A program made the translations under genes and the position numbers. This document shows, piece after piece, positions 6,567 through 7,707 of a stretch of 7,707 nucleotides of DNA. Where the stretch lies: contig DAIAZB010000819.1 of assembly GCA_027443745.1 (NCBI GenBank), positions 1-7,707 of the forward strand, written 5' to 3'. Source of the stretch: Thiomonas sp. GTDB taxonomy: Bacteria > Pseudomonadota > Gammaproteobacteria > Burkholderiales > Burkholderiaceae. Within the stretch, counting starts at the first letter, position 1. Each line of letters starts with the position of its first letter. The notes under the pieces were generated by a model. It was given only the letters and a program-made list of their open reading frames with translations, made no database searches and had not been told where the DNA came from.

Positions 6567-6830
6567 TCAAACTTTGCCACGCCCATAGCTCTGGCAAAAC
6601 TGTGAGTTCCCCTCTGACTCGATTTCTACACTTTGTTCTGCGACTCCTATTGACAATTGCATCGCGGCGACCCGGCGCGCCTGCGGCAAGGCTTGTTTGG
6701 TTGCCACGTCGGTCACACGCTTGAGAATGTGCAGACTGAACACTGAGGTGACGGCCAGCGCCGTGACCATCAGCACGATCACGCCAAAACCGAGTGCAAA
6801 CCGCTCGCCGATTTTCAGATTCCTGCGCAT
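6567..6830 (-). pseudogene. Methyl-accepting chemotaxis protein, truncated N-terminal fragment
   Basis: The frame encodes 87 residues beginning MRRNLKIGERFALGFGVIVL, the characteristic start of many proteobacterial chemoreceptors: a short basic NLKIGxRLxLGF motif leading into transmembrane segment 1 (about 10-32). The first part of the periplasmic sensor domain follows (HILKRVTDVATKQALPQARR). Intact chemoreceptors have about 500 or more residues with a second membrane segment, HAMP domain and coiled-coil signalling domain; all are missing here, and a stop comes at 6569-6567. The start is well supported: the ATG at 6830 has GGAGG (6841-6837) 6 nt upstream. The last ten or so codons (FCQSYGRGKV) coincide with an AT-richer stretch and a hairpin, suggesting that homology ends there through deletion or insertion. 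It could still yield a short membrane peptide, but no chemoreceptor function is expected. Confidence 0.7.
6573..6598 (-). repeat. Hairpin at the truncation point of the chemoreceptor
   Basis: TTTGCCA (6573-6579) and TGGCAAA (6592-6598) are perfect 7-bp arms with a 12-nt loop, and they overlap the last codons of the chemoreceptor fragment. Read on the minus strand, the hairpin is followed by GTTTGAAAATT, which is T-rich but not a clean T-run. It could be a weak terminator or mark a rearrangement junction. Confidence 0.35.
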
Positions 6831-6849
6831 TCCTATCCTCCGTCTGCGG

Positions 6850-6865
6850 CCTGCGCGCACGCAGG
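6850..6865 (-). repeat. Hairpin in the leader of the chemoreceptor fragment
   Basis: CCTGCG (6850-6855) and CGCAGG (6860-6865) are perfect 6-bp GC-rich arms with a 4-nt CGCA loop, 8 nt upstream of the ribosome site for the ATG at 6830. If transcribed on the minus strand, it could form a stable stem next to that site. Confidence 0.3.
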
Positions 6866-6920
6866 TGGAAAAGCGAAGCCTAGGTACCGTCATCTGTCGC
6901 AGCGATGACCCGACCATGAA

Positions 6921-6939
6921 GACTTTGTCATGCAAAGTC
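6921..6939. promoter_or_regulatory. Inverted repeat GACTTTG-N5-CAAAGTC
   Basis: Perfect 7-bp arms (6921-6927 and 6933-6939) flank TCATG. The 19-bp dyad is of operator size and includes a TTTGTCAT half-motif like those of the nearby copper-box candidate. It may bind the same or another regulator; nothing in the sequence names the factor. Confidence 0.35.
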
Positions 6940-6987
6940 GCTGTTCCGGTTCCGCGAAGGTGCGCGCGGCACGTCTGCCGCCGGCAC

Positions 6988-7003
6988 ATGACACATTTGT
7001 CAA
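6988..7003. promoter_or_regulatory. Candidate copper-responsive CusR/CopR box
   Basis: ATGACACATTTGTCAA contains perfect arms TGACA (6989-6993) and TGTCA (6998-7002) spaced by 4 bp. Against the published CusR/CopR box ATGACAA-NN-TTGTCAT it matches 12 of 14 defined bases. It lies upstream of a gene whose product is a copper/silver-type ATPase, which is the expected target class of this response-regulator family. The distance to the ATG (about 180 bp) is longer than usual, which lowers confidence. No copR/copS-like gene is in the window. Confidence 0.5.
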
Positions 7004-7163
7004 CTCGCCGTCATGCTGCCGACAGCGACCGCGGCCTAGTCTTGCTTCGTCCCGCAGCCGGTGCGCAGCGACGCATCGCTCGGGCCAGCGGACCGAAAGG
7101 ACCACGTTGGTCACCCGCGACACGGCCGATCTCCCCCCCCGTGCGGGCGATGCACCGTTCGAC

Positions 7164-7168
7164 AGGAG
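7164..7168 (+). promoter_or_regulatory. Ribosome-binding site of the metal ATPase
   Basis: AGGAG at 7164-7168 is 9 nt before the ATG at 7178 and fixes that start. The frame is also open upstream to a GTG at 7061, but that codon has no comparable site and the added residues look non-coding. Confidence 0.7.
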
Positions 7169-7177
7169 CGATCAGGC

Positions 7178-7707
7178 ATGGATGACTCGACCCACCACCA
7201 TCATCACCACCCGCATCACGACCACGGACTGGAACCGGCGGCTGCACCCGGTCCGGCCGCGCAGTACACCTGCCCGATGCACCCCGAGGTGGTCAGCAAT
7301 GACCCGGAATCGTGCCCAAAATGCGGCATGACGCTGGAGCCCATCGTCCCGCCGCCCGCGGCGTCGCGCACCGCATGGGTGTGCCCGATGCACCCGCAGA
7401 TCGTGCGCGACGCGCCAGGGTCCTGCCCCATCTGCGGCATGGCTCTGGAGCCTCGCGGCGCCGACGCCGCCGAGGAGGCCAATCCCGAGCTGGAGTCGAT
7501 GACCCGGCGCTTCCGGGTCAGCCTGGTGCTGACCGTGCCGCTGCTCGTGCTGGCAATGGCTGCCAACATACCCGCCGCGCACCTGGACGCGCTGTCGTGG
7601 TCGGCAGCCATCCCCTGGATCGAGTTCACCCTGGCGACCCCGGTGGTCCTCTGGGGCGGCTGGCCCTTCTTCGTCAAGGGCTGGCGCTCGGTGCTGAGCT
7701 GGAACCT
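7178..7707 (+). CDS. Copper/silver-type P1B ATPase (CopA/SilP-like), N-terminal part
   Basis: The first 176 codons are present; the gene continues beyond the window. Proteins of this kind use ATP to pump Cu(I) or Ag(I) out of the cytoplasm. Residues 5-16 are a His-rich cluster (six consecutive His, then PHHDH). Two heavy-metal-binding modules follow: CPMHP (32-36) with CPKCGM (46-51), and CPMHP (69-73) with CPICGM (83-88), each ending in LEP. After a short linker, the first membrane segment (about 113-130) and the second (about 145-165, leading into TPVVLWGGWPFFVKGW) match the start of the membrane domain of SilP/CopA proteins. The catalytic DKTGT and the CPC metal motif of later segments lie outside the window, so metal specificity is inferred from the N-terminus. 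The closely spaced ATGAC-rich upstream region suggests CopR/CusR-type control. Confidence 0.92.
   Translation, partial: MDDSTHHHHHHPHHDHGLEPAAAPGPAAQYTCPMHPEVVSNDPESCPKCGMTLEPIVPPPAASRTAWVCPMHPQIVRDAPGSCPICGMALEPRGADAAEEANPELESMTRRFRVSLVLTVPLLVLAMAANIPAAHLDALSWSAAIPWIEFTLATPVVLWGGWPFFVKGWRSVLSWN

Larger units (their letters stand above)
6831..7177. promoter_or_regulatory. Divergent regulatory region between chemoreceptor fragment and metal ATPase
   Basis: These 347 bp hold no credible gene. They contain five ATGAC/GTCAT pentamers (6889-6893, 6905-6909, 6927-6931, 6988-6992, 7010-7014), several dyads listed separately, an 8-C run (7133-7140) and a small dyad GACCA-CGT-TGGTC (7100-7112). Promoter hexamers could not be assigned confidently. 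If transcription of the ATPase starts near the copper-box-like site, its leader would be more than 100 nt long. Confidence 0.5.

Noticed and set aside
6998..7003. TGTCAA, read as a perfect TTGACA -35 box on the minus strand
   Set aside because: No acceptable -10 hexamer lies 16-18 bp downstream on that strand; the match is better explained by the dyad of the copper-box-like site.
7133..7140. Run of eight C residues as a possible phase-variation tract
   Set aside because: It lies upstream of the ribosome site rather than in a coding frame or between promoter hexamers, and a single short run in GC-rich DNA is expected by chance.
7011..7677. Minus-strand frames opposite the ATPase start
   Set aside because: They are antisense to the clear CPMHP/CPxCGM-containing ATPase frame; shadows.

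Overview
The window is GC-rich, except for a more AT-rich patch near 6480-6680. Coding is tight, with short overlaps. Gene content and style suggest a Gram-negative proteobacterium, most likely a betaproteobacterium of the Burkholderiales type. That is an inference from composition and protein families; no rRNA or other taxonomic marker is present. No tRNA, CRISPR array, intact insertion sequence or replication origin was seen.

Region 1 (1-4798, all minus strand; transcription runs from high to low coordinates) is a tripartite ABC export operon. In transcription order it encodes a NodT-type outer-membrane efflux lipoprotein, a HlyD/MacA-type periplasmic adaptor, an FtsX/MacB/DevC-type permease, a LolD/MacB/DevA-type ATPase, and the first 42 codons of a secreted protein cut by the window edge, possibly a second adaptor. 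Gaps are 12 bp, a 4-bp ATGA overlap, 4 bp and 42 bp, so the genes are probably co-transcribed and translationally coupled. The substrate cannot be read from the sequence.

Region 2 (4961-6250) is a divergent pair: a minus-strand exported class II (cytochrome c'-like) monoheme cytochrome and a plus-strand Crp/Fnr-family regulator. Between them lies a perfect 14-bp palindrome whose core is TGAT-N4-ATCA, the Fnr/Dnr-type operator geometry. The cytochrome lies just upstream of the exporter on the same strand, so the regulator could control the cytochrome and possibly the exporter.

Region 3 (6251-7177) is mostly non-coding or degraded. It has a hairpin just after the regulator, about 280 bp with no convincing gene, a minus-strand chemoreceptor fragment of only 87 codons (good ribosome site, transmembrane segment 1, no signalling domain), and a regulatory stretch rich in ATGAC/GTCAT motifs. 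One of these is a close match to the CusR/CopR copper box.

Region 4 (7178-7707) is the start of a copper/silver-type P1B ATPase with a His-rich N-terminus and two tandem CPMHP...CPxCGM metal-binding modules; it runs off the window. Together the window looks like part of an efflux and metal-stress locus: envelope exporter, redox cytochrome with its regulator, and copper-exporting ATPase.
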